Under the pieces are notes generated by a model, which saw nothing but the letters and a program-made list of their open reading frames with translations, did no database searches and had not been told where the DNA came from. The position numbers and the translations under genes are program-made. Below are positions 17,851 through 27,838 of a stretch of 64,000 nt of DNA, piece after piece (position 1 is the first letter of the stretch; each line of letters opens with the position of its first letter). The stretch is from Providencia zhijiangensis (GTDB lineage Bacteria; Pseudomonadota; Gammaproteobacteria; Enterobacterales; Enterobacteriaceae). The stretch lies in the NCBI RefSeq assembly GCF_030315915.2, contig NZ_CP135990.1, positions 2,356,001 through 2,420,000 on the forward strand, read 5' to 3'.

Positions 17851-18783
17851 TTAATCAATATAAAGAGCAAAGTGCTCGTGATGTTCAACCAACTGTTCGC
17901 GGGTTAACATAAACACACCATCACCACCAAATTCGAAATCTAACCAGATAAATGGAATATCTGGATATTGCTCAATCAGATGCACCATGCTGTTACCCAC
18001 TTCGCACACTAAAATTCCCTCTTCGGTTAAGAAGCGTGGAGCATTAGCGAGAATGCGGCGAACCAGTTTCAGACCATCGCTACCGGCTGCCAGCGCCAGC
18101 TCAGGCTCGACACGGAATTCTTGCGGCAGATCATCCATATCTTCTGCATCCACATACGGTGGATTGGTAACGATCAGGTCATATTTAACGTCTGGCATAT
18201 CACGGAATAGGTCAGAACGAATTGGGATCACGCGGTGCTCTAAACCGTGATTCGCAATGTTTTGCTCCGTCACAGCCAATACATCCGTAGAGATATCAAC
18301 TGCATCGACTTCCGCTTCAGGGAATTCATGGGCGCAGGCAATCGCAATGCAGCCACTTCCCGTGCACAGGTCGAGGATGGTTTGTGGTTCATCAGATAAT
18401 AAGCCCACAAAATGGTTGTTAATCAGCTCACCAATTGGCGAGCGTGGGATCAACACGCGCTCATCCACATAGAATTCATGTCCACAGAACCACGAGCTGT
18501 TAGTCAGATAGGCAACTGGAATGCGGTCATTGATACGACGTAATACACGCTCAATAATGCGGTGGCGCTCCGTTGGAGTCAGACGCGAAGTTAGTAGCTC
18601 ATCCGGTAAATCCAGCGGTAAATACAGGCTTGGCAACACTAACTGTAAAGCTTCATCCCATGGGTTATCGGTGCCGTGACCATAATAGATATTGGCAGCA
18701 TTAAAGCGGCTCATGGTCCAACGTAAAATGTCTTGAATGGTATGAAGTTCTGCGACGGCTTCATCAACGAAGATCTTTTCCAA
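17851..18783 (-). CDS. prmB: PrmB, 50S ribosomal protein L3 glutamine methyltransferase
   Basis: 310 residues. It methylates a glutamine of ribosomal protein L3. The SAM-binding motif [15 protein letters not shown] lies at about 136-150 and the catalytic NPPY at about 206-209, the signature of the PrmA/B/C-type N5-glutamine methyltransferases. Unlike E. coli, where smrB is the divergent neighbour, the hut cluster is inserted here. Confidence 0.95.
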   Translation of the reverse strand: MEKIFVDEAVAELHTIQDILRWTMSRFNAANIYYGHGTDNPWDEALQLVLPSLYLPLDLPDELLTSRLTPTERHRIIERVLRRINDRIPVAYLTNSSWFCGHEFYVDERVLIPRSPIGELINNHFVGLLSDEPQTILDLCTGSGCIAIACAHEFPEAEVDAVDISTDVLAVTEQNIANHGLEHRVIPIRSDLFRDMPDVKYDLIVTNPPYVDAEDMDDLPQEFRVEPELALAAGSDGLKLVRRILANAPRFLTEEGILVCEVGNSMVHLIEQYPDIPFIWLDFEFGGDGVFMLTREQLVEHHEHFALYID

Positions 18784-18913
18784 GAAGGGATTCTCCTGCC
18801 TGTGGATTAAAAGGGAAAATTTGAATGGCTAAAGTTTGCCACGAAGTGAAAGACAAATCAGCAGATTAATGTAAGAAAATACGCAGATAAGCACTTGTTT
18901 GCGCATTTTGGCG

Positions 18914-18951
18914 CTAAAAATAACCGCGCCCCGGATTTTCATCAAGGGCGC
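18914..18951 (-). terminator. Terminator downstream of the hut permease gene
   Basis: GCGCCC (18926-18931) pairs with GGGCGC (18946-18951). On the minus strand a TTATTTTT stretch follows. It closes the hutU-hutH-permease transcript. Confidence 0.65.
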
Positions 18952-18976
18952 AGTGTCTATCATGATATTAAAAACG

Positions 18977-20365
18977 TTACGCTAATTCTTCGACTTCATC
19001 CGTAGGTTTTTCCGGTTTTTTTACCCATACCGCATAAGCAATGGTGAGTAACAACAACCAACCGATACCCACATACAGCGCAATTCGGGTACTTTCGAAA
19101 TAACCTAATACACCGAAAATAAACACCATAAAAGCAATTGCAAGGATAGGGGCAACTGGCCACATCGGAACTGGGAATTTCAATTGTTGAACTTGCTCTG
19201 GCGTCATCTTACGGCGCATCGCAAATTGCGCCAGTAAAATCATTAACCAGACCCAAATCGTGGCAAACGTAGCAATCGAGGCGATCACTAAGAACACATC
19301 TTCGGGGATCACATAGTTCAGTACCACACCAATAAACAGCACCAGCACCATGACTAAGACGGTCATCCATGGCACCCCATTTTTGGTTAACTTAGTGAAT
19401 GATTTAGGCGCCTGCCCTTCATGAGCCATGCCATACATCATGCGACCTGCACCAAAAATGTCACTGTTAATTGCCGAAATGGCGGCGGTGATCACCACCA
19501 CGTTCAAGATATTCGCCGCAGCTGAAATGCCTAAACTATCAAAAATCTGCACAAATGGGCTGCCATTTTGACCAATTTGGTTCCACGGGTAAATGCACAT
19601 CAATACAAACAGCGTTAATACGTAGAACAGTAAGATACGTACAGGCACCGCATTAATGGCTTTTGGAATAGTCACTTCTGGGTTTTTGGCTTCGCTCGCC
19701 GTGATCCCGATGACTTCAATTCCACCAAAGGCAAACATCACTACCGCAAATGACGCGATCACCCCTCCTATGCCATTTGGCATAAACCCGCCATGGTCAA
19801 ATAGGTTTGATACCCCAACCGCATGTTCAGCAGCTTGACCGAAACCAAACATCATAATGGCCGCACCGCCGACGATCATGGCGACAATCGCCCCCACTTT
19901 CACTATCGACAACCAAAATTCCATTTCACCGAATGTTTTTACGTGGCACAGGTTAATGGCACCGATAAAGCAAATAATACTGAGCACCCAAATCCACTGA
20001 GCCACATCAGGGAACCATAATTTCATATAGACCCCAAATGCCGTGACATCAGCCAAGCAGACAATTAGCATTTCAAAAACATATGTCCAGCCGGTGAAAA
20101 AACCCGCTCGCGGACCTAAATAGTGGCTAGCATATTGGGAGAATGACCCTGCCAATGGGCTGCGAACCGCCATTTCACCGAGCGCGCGCATCACCATAAA
20201 AACAGCGGCGCCCCCAATAATATAAGCCAGTAAAACGGCCGGGCCGGCAGTCTCAATAGCTTTGGCTGAACCATAGAATAACCCCGTTCCTATTGCTGAA
20301 CCGAGGGCCATAAATCGGATGTGGCGCGCAGAAAGCCCACGCGCAAGTTGTGATGTGCTTTGCAT
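18977..20365 (-). CDS. APC-family amino-acid permease, probable histidine permease (HutT/ProY type)
   Basis: 462 residues with 12 membrane segments. The N-terminus, [25 protein letters not shown], closely matches E. coli ProY and the AAT family of H+-coupled amino-acid permeases; [14 protein letters not shown] (about 216-229) is also family-typical. It lies 100 bases downstream of hutH in the same direction, and HutT permeases are ProY-like, so histidine uptake is the likely job. Sequence alone does not separate histidine from proline transport. Confidence 0.85.
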   Translation of the reverse strand: MQSTSQLARGLSARHIRFMALGSAIGTGLFYGSAKAIETAGPAVLLAYIIGGAAVFMVMRALGEMAVRSPLAGSFSQYASHYLGPRAGFFTGWTYVFEMLIVCLADVTAFGVYMKLWFPDVAQWIWVLSIICFIGAINLCHVKTFGEMEFWLSIVKVGAIVAMIVGGAAIMMFGFGQAAEHAVGVSNLFDHGGFMPNGIGGVIASFAVVMFAFGGIEVIGITASEAKNPEVTIPKAINAVPVRILLFYVLTLFVLMCIYPWNQIGQNGSPFVQIFDSLGISAAANILNVVVITAAISAINSDIFGAGRMMYGMAHEGQAPKSFTKLTKNGVPWMTVLVMVLVLFIGVVLNYVIPEDVFLVIASIATFATIWVWLMILLAQFAMRRKMTPEQVQQLKFPVPMWPVAPILAIAFMVFIFGVLGYFESTRIALYVGIGWLLLLTIAYAVWVKKPEKPTDEVEELA

Positions 20366-20465
20366 GTTGTGTCCTTCGTATTTTTATCAGTCGTTTCGAA
20401 GAGAATTCGCAGCCGATACATAGTCGGCTGCTTCTAAAACACTTACTTATAGGAACTGCAGGTTT

Positions 20466-21998
20466 TTATGAATGAAAAACCGAGTTTGCTGCAAACAACG
20501 TGGCAAGTTTATGTTGATCAATCAGCGAGATAGCCGCCTCGATATCCGGTGCGAAATAACGGTCTTTATCGTAATACGCCACTTTATCACGCAGAGTTTT
20601 ACGGGCTTTTTCCAGTTTTTCGCTCGATTTCAAGCCATCGCGGAAATCCATTCCTTGACATGCAGATAACCATTCAATGGCTAAAATGCCTGTCACGTTT
20701 TTCGCCATTTCCCATAAACGGCGACCTGCTGCTGGTGCCATGGAAACGTGGTCTTCTTGGTTGGCGGATGTTGGTAAGCTATCCACACTAGATGGATGCG
20801 CTAATGCTTTGTTTTCACTGGCTAATGCGGCTGCCGTCACCTGTGCAATCATAAAGCCGGAGTTTACGCCACCATTGTTAACTAAGAATGGCGGTAATTG
20901 GGACATGTGCGTGTCCATCAACATCGCAATACGGCGCTCTGATAATGCACCAATTTCGGCTAATGCCAGCGCGATATTGTCCGACGCCATGGCAACTGGC
21001 TCCGCATGGAAGTTACCGCCAGAAATAATGTCACCATTATCAGTAAACACCAGCGGGTTATCGGATACCGCATTAGATTCAATTAAAATCACTTCTGCCG
21101 CTTGACGGATTTGCGTTAAGCAGGCACCCATCACTTGAGGCTGACAGCGTAATGAATATGGGTCTTGAACTTTCGAGCAATTTGCATGAGATTGGGACAA
21201 TTCGCTGCTTGGTGATAATACATCACGGAATAACGCCGCCACATCGATTTGGCCTTTTTGACCGCGAACTTCTTGGACACGCGCATCAAATGGCTTACGT
21301 GAACCCAATGTGGCTTCGACACTTAGCGCCCCACAAACAATGCCGGATAACAGCAGATTTTCCGCCGCAAACAAGCCTTTTAACGCAAACGCTGTCGAGG
21401 TTTGAGTGCCGTTCAGGAGAGCTAAGCCTTCTTTAGCTTCCAACGTTAATGGTTTCAAACCCGCTTTTTCTAACGCTTTTTTCGCAGGTAGCCATTGGCC
21501 TTCAAAGCGCGCTTGCCCTTCACCAATCAAAATCAAGCTCATATGCGCAAGCGGTGCTAAGTCACCAGATGCGCCCACTGACCCTTTTGCAGGAATATAC
21601 GGATAGACTTGAGCGTTAACCAGTGCAATCAGCGCTTCAATCACTTCCAAGCGAATACCTGAAAAACCGCGCGCAAGGCTGTTGATTTTTAATACCATAA
21701 TCAAGCGAACCAGATCATCGTCCAGTGGCTCACCAACACCAGCCGCATGGGACATCACAATCGAGCGCTGTAAAGATTGCAGATCTTTGCTAGCAATACG
21801 GGTGTTAGCGAGTAAACCAAACCCAGTATTGATCCCATATGCGGTTTTATCTTCCGCAATGATTTGATTTACGGTCGCAACGCTTTTTTCGATAACACTG
21901 TGGGCATGTTTATCTAACGCAACAGTCACTGGCTTTTGGAAGACAACGCGTAATTCGTCGAGTGTCATTTTCCCTGGATGGATAGTTAATTTAGTCAT
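20466..21998 (-). CDS. hutH: HutH, histidine ammonia-lyase
   Basis: 510 residues from the ATG at 21998. It removes ammonia from histidine to give urocanate. The self-made MIO electrophile comes from Ala-Ser-Gly in [14 protein letters not shown], here Ala143-Ser144-Gly145. Other family segments, [11 protein letters not shown] and [13 protein letters not shown], are present. A GTG nine bases earlier is in frame but overlaps the GGAG ribosome site; the ATG is eight bases from that site and gives the usual residue numbers. The gene follows hutU by 12 bases. Confidence 0.97.
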   Translation of the reverse strand: MTKLTIHPGKMTLDELRVVFQKPVTVALDKHAHSVIEKSVATVNQIIAEDKTAYGINTGFGLLANTRIASKDLQSLQRSIVMSHAAGVGEPLDDDLVRLIMVLKINSLARGFSGIRLEVIEALIALVNAQVYPYIPAKGSVGASGDLAPLAHMSLILIGEGQARFEGQWLPAKKALEKAGLKPLTLEAKEGLALLNGTQTSTAFALKGLFAAENLLLSGIVCGALSVEATLGSRKPFDARVQEVRGQKGQIDVAALFRDVLSPSSELSQSHANCSKVQDPYSLRCQPQVMGACLTQIRQAAEVILIESNAVSDNPLVFTDNGDIISGGNFHAEPVAMASDNIALALAEIGALSERRIAMLMDTHMSQLPPFLVNNGGVNSGFMIAQVTAAALASENKALAHPSSVDSLPTSANQEDHVSMAPAAGRRLWEMAKNVTGILAIEWLSACQGMDFRDGLKSSEKLEKARKTLRDKVAYYDKDRYFAPDIEAAISLIDQHKLATLFAANSVFHS

Positions 21999-22010
21999 CA
22001 ATGGCACTCC

Positions 22011-23690
22011 TTAACGTGTTTTTAGCATAGGTAAGTTTAAGTTTTTCTCTTTGGCGCATTCGATAGCAATGTCATAGCCCGCATCCGCGTGGCGCATCAC
22101 GCCTGTCGCTGGGTCATTGTGCAGCACACGGGCAATACGTTCTGCTGCCGCATCCGTACCATCACAGACAATCACCACACCTGAATGTTGGGAGAAGCCC
22201 ATTCCAACACCGCCACCATGATGCAATGATACCCACGTTGCCCCGCTCGCCGTATTTAATAGCGCGTTGAGTAACGGCCAATCAGACACCGCATCCGAGC
22301 CATCTTTCATCGCTTCAGTTTCACGGTTTGGACTCGCTACCGAGCCTGAATCTAAATGGTCACGACCAATCACAATCGGTGCAGAAACTTCGCCACTTCT
22401 GACCATTTCATTGAACGCTAAACCTAATTTGGCGCGATCTCCCAAACCAACCCAGCAAATACGTGCTGGTAAGCCTTGGAAACTAATACGTTCACGCGCC
22501 ATGTCTAGCCAACGATGCAGATGCTTATCGTCTGGCAGTAATTCTTTCACTTTGGCATCCGTTTTATAGATATCTTCTGGATCCCCAGATAACGCCACCC
22601 AACGGAATGGGCCAACACCGCGGCAAAATAGTGGGCGAATATAGGCTGGAACAAATCCAGGGAAATCAAACGCATGTTCAACACCCATTTCCAATGCCAT
22701 TTGACGAATATTGTTACCGTAATCGAACGTAGGAATGCCTTGGGCTTGGAAAGCCAGCATTGCTTTTACATGTTCCGCCATGGATTTTTTCGCTGCCAAT
22801 GCAGTGCCTTGTGGGTCTTTCACGCTCTTTTCACGATATTCATCCCAACTCATACCAATTGGCAGATAGCCATTGAGCGGGTCGTGGGCACTGGTTTGGT
22901 CGGTAACCATGTCTGGCTTAATGCCGCGACGAACCATTTCAGGTAACACTTCAGCCGCGTTAGCACACAGTGCGATAGAAACAGCTTTGCCTTCTGATGT
23001 GTACTTTTTGATGCGCGCTAATGCGTCATCCAGATCGGTGGCTTGTTCATCCACATAGCGAGTTCTTAAGCGGAAATCGATGCGGCTTTGCTGGCACTCA
23101 ATATTTAATGAACAAGCGCCCGCTAACGTTGCTGCTAATGGCTGTGCGCCCCCCATTCCACCTAGACCGGCGGTTAATACCCAACGCCCAGTGAGATCGC
23201 CATTGTAATGTTGGCGACCCGCTTCAACGAAAGTTTCATAGGTGCCTTGAACAATCCCTTGGCTACCGATGTAAATCCAGCTTCCTGCCGTCATTTGACC
23301 GTACATAGCTAAGCCTTTAGCATCCAATTCGTTGAAATGCTCCCAATTCGCCCAATGTGGCACAAGGTTGGAGTTAGCGATTAATACGCGGGGTGCGTTT
23401 TCGTGGGTTTTGAATACACCGACAGGTTTTCCTGATTGCACCAGCAGGGTTTCGTCGCTATCTAGCTGTTTCAGGGATTCAATAATTTGGTCATAACATT
23501 GCCAGTTACGGGCTGCGCGACCAATGCCACCATAAACCACAAGTTCATGGGGATTTTCTGCTACGTCAGGGTCGAGGTTGTTCATCAACATGCGCAGTGG
23601 CGCTTCTGTCAGCCAACTTTTAGCTGTTAAGGTCGTTCCACGAGGTGCTCGAATTTCAATATTACGATATTTGTTATTTAACTTTGTCAC
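22011..23690 (-). CDS. hutU: HutU, urocanate hydratase
   Basis: 559 residues from a GTG at 23690, the usual urocanase length. It hydrates urocanate to imidazolonepropionate using tightly bound NAD+. Visible features are [15 protein letters not shown] (about 46-60), the NAD-binding [14 protein letters not shown] (about 170-183) and the active-site Cys region [14 protein letters not shown]. Upstream codons stay open for 31 more triplets, but the GTG has a GAGGG ribosome site at the right distance and family similarity begins there. It is first in the hutU-hutH-permease unit, with a HutC-type palindrome about 57 bases before the start. Confidence 0.96.
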   Translation of the reverse strand: MTKLNNKYRNIEIRAPRGTTLTAKSWLTEAPLRMLMNNLDPDVAENPHELVVYGGIGRAARNWQCYDQIIESLKQLDSDETLLVQSGKPVGVFKTHENAPRVLIANSNLVPHWANWEHFNELDAKGLAMYGQMTAGSWIYIGSQGIVQGTYETFVEAGRQHYNGDLTGRWVLTAGLGGMGGAQPLAATLAGACSLNIECQQSRIDFRLRTRYVDEQATDLDDALARIKKYTSEGKAVSIALCANAAEVLPEMVRRGIKPDMVTDQTSAHDPLNGYLPIGMSWDEYREKSVKDPQGTALAAKKSMAEHVKAMLAFQAQGIPTFDYGNNIRQMALEMGVEHAFDFPGFVPAYIRPLFCRGVGPFRWVALSGDPEDIYKTDAKVKELLPDDKHLHRWLDMARERISFQGLPARICWVGLGDRAKLGLAFNEMVRSGEVSAPIVIGRDHLDSGSVASPNRETEAMKDGSDAVSDWPLLNALLNTASGATWVSLHHGGGVGMGFSQHSGVVIVCDGTDAAAERIARVLHNDPATGVMRHADAGYDIAIECAKEKNLNLPMLKTR

Positions 23691-23746
23691 GAATATACCC
23701 TCACTTAGATGCGTGTTTGACTTATTGCGTCTCCTTATAGATATAG

Positions 23747-23764
23747 TTGTATATACATGTACAA
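23747..23764. promoter_or_regulatory. Probable HutC operator before hutU
   Basis: TTGTATATACATGTACAA is an inverted repeat with the perfect 10-bp core TGTATATACA. The same core stands before hutI at 26353-26362 and resembles described HutC sites (TGTATATACA type). It lies about 57-74 bases upstream of the hutU start. Confidence 0.75.
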
Positions 23765-23840
23765 TCAATTTATTTTTTAACAATTGTGATGACTAAAATA
23801 GACTCTAGCAATAAATATTATTTATTAAAAACAATATGAT

Positions 23841-23876
23841 AAAAAAACACCCTTTGATTTTACTGGTGTTTTTTTA
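23841..23876. terminator. Bidirectional terminator after hutC
   Basis: AAAAAACACC (23842-23851) pairs with GGTGTTTTTT (23865-23874), with A and T runs on both sides. It ends hutC on the minus strand. Apart from this hairpin and the operator at 23747-23764, the hutU-hutC gap (23691-24017) holds nothing that I can support. Confidence 0.8.
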
Positions 23877-24017
23877 TTCTAAATATGCCTACCAGATCAC
23901 ATTTAATTCACAGTTACTTTACATTTGATATTAACAAGAATGGTAATGAGCACAGCCAACAGCCCTGCGCTCAGATGAGAATAAGTGTGAGAATGAAATA
24001 TCGTTAATTGAAAAACG

Positions 24018-24761
24018 CTATGAGGAAAAACTGCCTTTGAGTTTATATCGATGACCGGGAAACAATAACTTAGTACTGGTCACGATATGGCTTTGTGACC
24101 ATGTTCGGCGGGTAATTTGCAGGCACGATGCGCCCACATGCACTTGCAAAAGCCGGGCACTGCGGTCATCCGCTTCTACCGCTTCAACAATATGCTCGCC
24201 CTGAGTCAGCGGCGCAACACGGGATAAATAATCGTGGGGAGTGATGGTCAGAAAGTCTTGTTTCAGATAATCCGGTGCTGCCAGCGCATTCACAAAACGG
24301 TCTTCAATTTGTACTGGAATATCATTCTCCAAATGGACAATCACGGAATGATAAACCGGCGTTTCTGGGGAAATATTTAACTCTTTAGCCAGTGTCACTG
24401 ATGCACTGACTTGTTCTAACTTGTTAATTTTGCAGCTGTATTGATGATTTCTGGCGAGGATCTCATCTTCAATGCTGTGGATTTCAAACAAGGCAGATTG
24501 CCCTTTCGGCTCGGCAACAAAGGTGCCAACGCCTTGAAGACGCACCAATAACCCTTCAGCGGTCAGTTCCCGCAAGGCTCGGTTCGCCGTCATTCGGCTA
24601 CAATCAAACTGCACTACCAACTCGGCTTCTGAAGGCACACGATCGTTGGCTTGCCACTCTCCTGATTGTATTTTTTCAATAATTGACTGCTTAACTTGCA
24701 AATACAATGGAACAGGAGTTTTCAGCTTCGGTTTTTTTTCGGCTGTCACGTTTATTTCCAA
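24018..24761 (-). CDS. hutC: HutC, GntR-family histidine-utilisation repressor
   Basis: 247 residues. N-terminal GntR winged helix: PLYLQVKQSIIEKIQSGEW, VPSEAELVVQFDCSRMTANRAL and GVGTFVA (about 18-85). The C-terminal UTRA effector domain (about 100-240) would bind urocanate. In known systems HutC represses the hut genes until urocanate appears. It is monocistronic here, between hutU and hutI, both of which carry its likely operator. Confidence 0.93.
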   Translation of the reverse strand: MEINVTAEKKPKLKTPVPLYLQVKQSIIEKIQSGEWQANDRVPSEAELVVQFDCSRMTANRALRELTAEGLLVRLQGVGTFVAEPKGQSALFEIHSIEDEILARNHQYSCKINKLEQVSASVTLAKELNISPETPVYHSVIVHLENDIPVQIEDRFVNALAAPDYLKQDFLTITPHDYLSRVAPLTQGEHIVEAVEADDRSARLLQVHVGASCLQITRRTWSQSHIVTSTKLLFPGHRYKLKGSFSS

Positions 24762-24872
24762 ATAAGTAATGTGTGTGAGTCGTCAACATTGAAAATTAAT
24801 CAAAATAATTACTGCCTATAGTGGAGATAAGATCCCTAGGCAGCAATCAGAACTTTATGAATAAATAGTATT

Positions 24873-24997
24873 ATACTCGTCATACTTCAAATTTCAGCGT
24901 TATTGACTACGCTCATTCGCACTAGTTACATACTTATGTATGCTCCTAGCGACTCATTGACTTGTCGCCTAGCTGCACCTCGAATTATTTAGAGTAT
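24873..24997. repeat. Enterobacterial intergenic palindromic repeat of about 125 bp
   Basis: A 125-base element in the hutC-hutI gap. Its ends are ATACTC and GAGTAT in inverted order, with further partial pairing inward (CATACTTCAA against CGAATTATTTA in reverse). The centre is ACATACTTATGTATG, an inverted repeat. I recognise this general type from Serratia, Yersinia and Proteus-group genomes, where it recurs between genes and folds into a long hairpin. It has no coding capacity. Confidence 0.65.
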
Positions 24998-25045
24998 ATA
25001 ACCTGAAAATCAGAAACGCTTTTCTATTTTAACTCAAATAAACCA

Positions 25046-26281
25046 TTAATTTTTGTGGGTGACTTTGCCTTGGTAAACACGCTGATTTAATGGATTACTG
25101 CCCTGTTCATAAATCATTTCTACCGGATCCTTGGCATTCCAGACCACAAAGTTGGCTTGATAGCCGACGCGTAGTTGCCCAAGGCTGTGTTCTCGCCCTA
25201 GGGCTTTGGCCGCGTGACGTGTTACGCCAGCCCAAATTTCTTCAGGGGTTAGTCTAAATAATACCGCCGCCATATTCATCACCATACGCAGTGAGGCAAA
25301 TGGGCTGGTGCCTGGGTTAAAGTCTGTGGAGATGGCCATGGGTACTTGGTTTTCGCGTAATAGTTCAATTGGCGGTAATTTGGTTTCACGTAAAAAATAG
25401 AACGCACCGGGTAATAATACCGCCACAGTTCCACTGCGTTTGAGGGCCTGAATACCTTGGAGATCTAAGTATTCAATATGGTCGACTGATAGCCCGTTAA
25501 ACTCGGCCACCAGCTCGCTTCCCCCTAAATTAGAGAGTTGCTCCACATGCCCTTTTACTGGAATTCCTAATTTTTTCGCTGCTAAGAATAATTTCTCGCT
25601 TTGTTTAAGAGAAAAACCAACACTTTCACAGAATACGTCCACCGCATCAAATAGCCCTTTCTTCCATAGCTGCGGCATAATTTCATCGCAAATAAGGTCA
25701 ATGTAATCGTCCGCTTTACCTTTATATTCTGGTGGAACCGTATGCGCGGAAAGTAATGTCGAGGACACATCTATCGGATAAGCTGCAAATAATCGTTTTG
25801 CCACTGACAGTTGTTTTTCTTCGTTGGCAAGATCTAAACCATAGCCCGATTTCATTTCAACGGTGGTGACGCCTTCACGGATCAACGCTTCTAAACGCGG
25901 TTTCGACACCTCAAATAGCCCATCTTCACTCATGGCTCGTGTGGAGCGAACGGTGGAATTGATCCCGCCACCTTGTGCACTAATCGTTTCATAGGAGACG
26001 CCATTCATGCGCTGTTCCCACTCTGCGGCTCGGTTACCGCCAAACACTAAGTGGGTATGGCAATCAATCAATCCCGGCGTGATTAAGCGCCCTTCGACAT
26101 CAACAATGTGGCAACCGTTAGCATCAACTTCGTCGCTTGGATGAATGGCAATGATCTGCTCACCACGAATGATTAAATCGTAATTTTCCAGTAACCCGTA
26201 TGCCGTTCCAAGTTCAGTATTCATTGTGGCGATCCGCCCGTTACGCCAGATCACATCATTTGAGTGTGCTTTAAATAACAT
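25046..26281 (-). CDS. hutI: HutI, imidazolonepropionase
   Basis: 411 residues. It opens imidazolonepropionate to N-formimino-glutamate. It is a metal-dependent amidohydrolase: the HxH metal pair is His75 and His77 in [15 protein letters not shown], with GHVEQLSN (about 239-246) and [11 protein letters not shown] (about 313-323) giving further metal and substrate positions. It is transcribed alone, with a HutC-type site about 72 bases upstream. hutG, which normally follows in enteric hut operons, is not here. Confidence 0.96.
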   Translation of the reverse strand: MLFKAHSNDVIWRNGRIATMNTELGTAYGLLENYDLIIRGEQIIAIHPSDEVDANGCHIVDVEGRLITPGLIDCHTHLVFGGNRAAEWEQRMNGVSYETISAQGGGINSTVRSTRAMSEDGLFEVSKPRLEALIREGVTTVEMKSGYGLDLANEEKQLSVAKRLFAAYPIDVSSTLLSAHTVPPEYKGKADDYIDLICDEIMPQLWKKGLFDAVDVFCESVGFSLKQSEKLFLAAKKLGIPVKGHVEQLSNLGGSELVAEFNGLSVDHIEYLDLQGIQALKRSGTVAVLLPGAFYFLRETKLPPIELLRENQVPMAISTDFNPGTSPFASLRMVMNMAAVLFRLTPEEIWAGVTRHAAKALGREHSLGQLRVGYQANFVVWNAKDPVEMIYEQGSNPLNQRVYQGKVTHKN

Positions 26282-26352
26282 AAATCATCCCATGGCAGCA
26301 GAAACCCGATTCGGCTTCACATATGAAAGATACAGATATAAACGTATAGATA

Positions 26353-26362
26353 TGTATATACA
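26353..26362. promoter_or_regulatory. Probable HutC operator before hutI
   Basis: The perfect palindrome TGTATATACA lies 72-81 bases before the hutI start and is identical to the core of the site before hutU. Confidence 0.7.
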
Positions 26363-26533
26363 ATTAGACTACTTATCGGTCTATTGTCAATGCCTACTCA
26401 CGTAAAAGTTATAAATTTGTTACGTAGCGCTAAAAATATTCTATGATAACCGTTCATGGGAAAAATGGGTTACACTACGGTCTGTTTCGCCCATCCAAGA
26501 AAGCATCATTTATTAACAATTGATTTATAAACA

Positions 26534-27079
26534 ATGACTAAAAATAAATTCGCCTTAGAAGATGGCGACATCAATCTCTTTAAAGACGCTATTCAAGGTG
26601 CTAAGAAAATTCACCAAGACCAAATAGTGCATGCCCCTATTCGTGCGAAAGTCACTCAACCATCCAGTAAGAAAGTTCAGCAAGAACAAGTGGATGCTTC
26701 GTTTTATTTTTCTGATGAATTTCAACCACAGCTCGATAATGAAGGTCCTACTCGCTATTTAAGACCGGATGCTAACCCGTATGAGTTGAAAAAATTACGT
26801 CGTGGAGACTATGTGCCGGAGTTATTTCTGGATCTCCATGGGTTGACCCAAATGGAAGCGAAACAAGAAATTGGTGCGTTAATTGCGGCCTGTAAGCGGG
26901 AAAATGTCCATTGTGCCTGCATCATGCATGGGCACGGTAAGCATATTTTGAAGCAGCAAACGCCTCTATGGCTTGCCCAACATCCTGATATCGTTGCTTT
27001 TCACCAAGCCCCTAAAGAGTGGGGTGGCAACGCATCGCTGCTGTTATTAATTGAAACGACTGAGAGTGCTCGCCGTTAA
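26534..27079 (+). CDS. smrB: SmrB, ribosome-collision endonuclease (Smr domain)
   Basis: 181 residues. The Smr domain is plain: [15 protein letters not shown] (about 98-112), [10 protein letters not shown] (about 137-146). SmrB cuts mRNA between collided ribosomes in E. coli, feeding tmRNA rescue. The N-terminal extension that docks on the ribosome is present (residues 1-40). In E. coli smrB is next to prmB and sixA; here sixA is still adjacent but convergent and the hut cluster separates prmB. Confidence 0.93.
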   Translation: MTKNKFALEDGDINLFKDAIQGAKKIHQDQIVHAPIRAKVTQPSSKKVQQEQVDASFYFSDEFQPQLDNEGPTRYLRPDANPYELKKLRRGDYVPELFLDLHGLTQMEAKQEIGALIAACKRENVHCACIMHGHGKHILKQQTPLWLAQHPDIVAFHQAPKEWGGNASLLLLIETTESARR

Positions 27080-27121
27080 GCACTCACTTCGTTCAGCCTT
27101 CATCCCCTAGGATGCTCAAAC

Positions 27122-27607
27122 TTAAGATTGGGTCAACGAAATCTGCGATGGGCTGAGCATCCATTCTAAGTGGCATTTCATCTGCTCAGTATCCACTTCA
27201 ACACATGCAATCGTCGATGTCGTGAACATTGGCGCTGCTTCGTGGGGACATAACTCTGAGACCAAATAGCCAACCAGTGGCAGGTGCGAAACCACCAAAA
27301 CGGCCTTGGCACCACTAAATGCGTAATCTCGAATTTGAGAGGCAACCCAATCCGCATTTCCTCCGGGGGTTAGTCCTTCCATGATTTGCGCTTGCGCTGG
27401 TAGCGATAATTCCTCACGCATCACTTGTAATGTCTGCTCTGCGCGTAAATAGGGGCTCACGAGTACTGTATCAATCTTAGGTTGACGGGCTTGTAACCAT
27501 TTCGCCATCAGTACCGAATCATCTTTTCCCTTTTGGGTTAATGGTCTTGCTGAATCACTCGCCGCCTGAATCGCCGCATCGCCGTGACGCATAATATAAA
27601 CTTGCAT
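27122..27607 (-). CDS. sixA: SixA, phosphohistidine phosphatase
   Basis: 161 residues from the ATG at 27607, equal to E. coli SixA. It removes phosphate from histidine of phosphocarrier proteins (NPr of the nitrogen PTS, and ArcB in older work). The RHG catalytic motif is at the start, MQVYIMRHGDA, with His8. The second Arg in SPYLRAEQT and a His in VSHLPLVG complete the pocket. An in-frame ATG nine codons earlier is less likely because the family begins at MQV. Confidence 0.95.
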   Translation of the reverse strand: MQVYIMRHGDAAIQAASDSARPLTQKGKDDSVLMAKWLQARQPKIDTVLVSPYLRAEQTLQVMREELSLPAQAQIMEGLTPGGNADWVASQIRDYAFSGAKAVLVVSHLPLVGYLVSELCPHEAAPMFTTSTIACVEVDTEQMKCHLEWMLSPSQISLTQS

Positions 27608-27772
27608 AATCCACCATCTGTGCCGCAGTTCCACAAGAGAACGCGGGTCTTTTTGTTAAGATAATTATTGTTAAAGATAACCATCAGTTGGGGTGAGGAG
27701 AGATTCTGCAACAAACCCGTTGCAAATAAAATGATTTACATTGTTTTTTACTGACATTTTTCGTTATTCAGC

Positions 27773-27818
27773 CATAAAAAAACCTGATAACCACAGCATT
27801 TAACTGCGGCATCAGGTT
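27773..27818 (-). terminator. Terminator of fadIJ
   Basis: On the minus strand AACCTGAT, then an inner CCGCAG/CTGTGG, then ATCAGGTT form a long stem that is followed by a T-run (complement of A at 27774-27782). It is 20 bases after the fadJ stop. Confidence 0.88.
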
Positions 27819-27838
27819 GATTAAACAGCGATTATCGC

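Noticed and set aside
20677-21105. Plus-strand open frame of 142 codons opposite hutH
   Set aside because: Shadow of hutH; composition is typical of antisense frames and no ribosome site is present.
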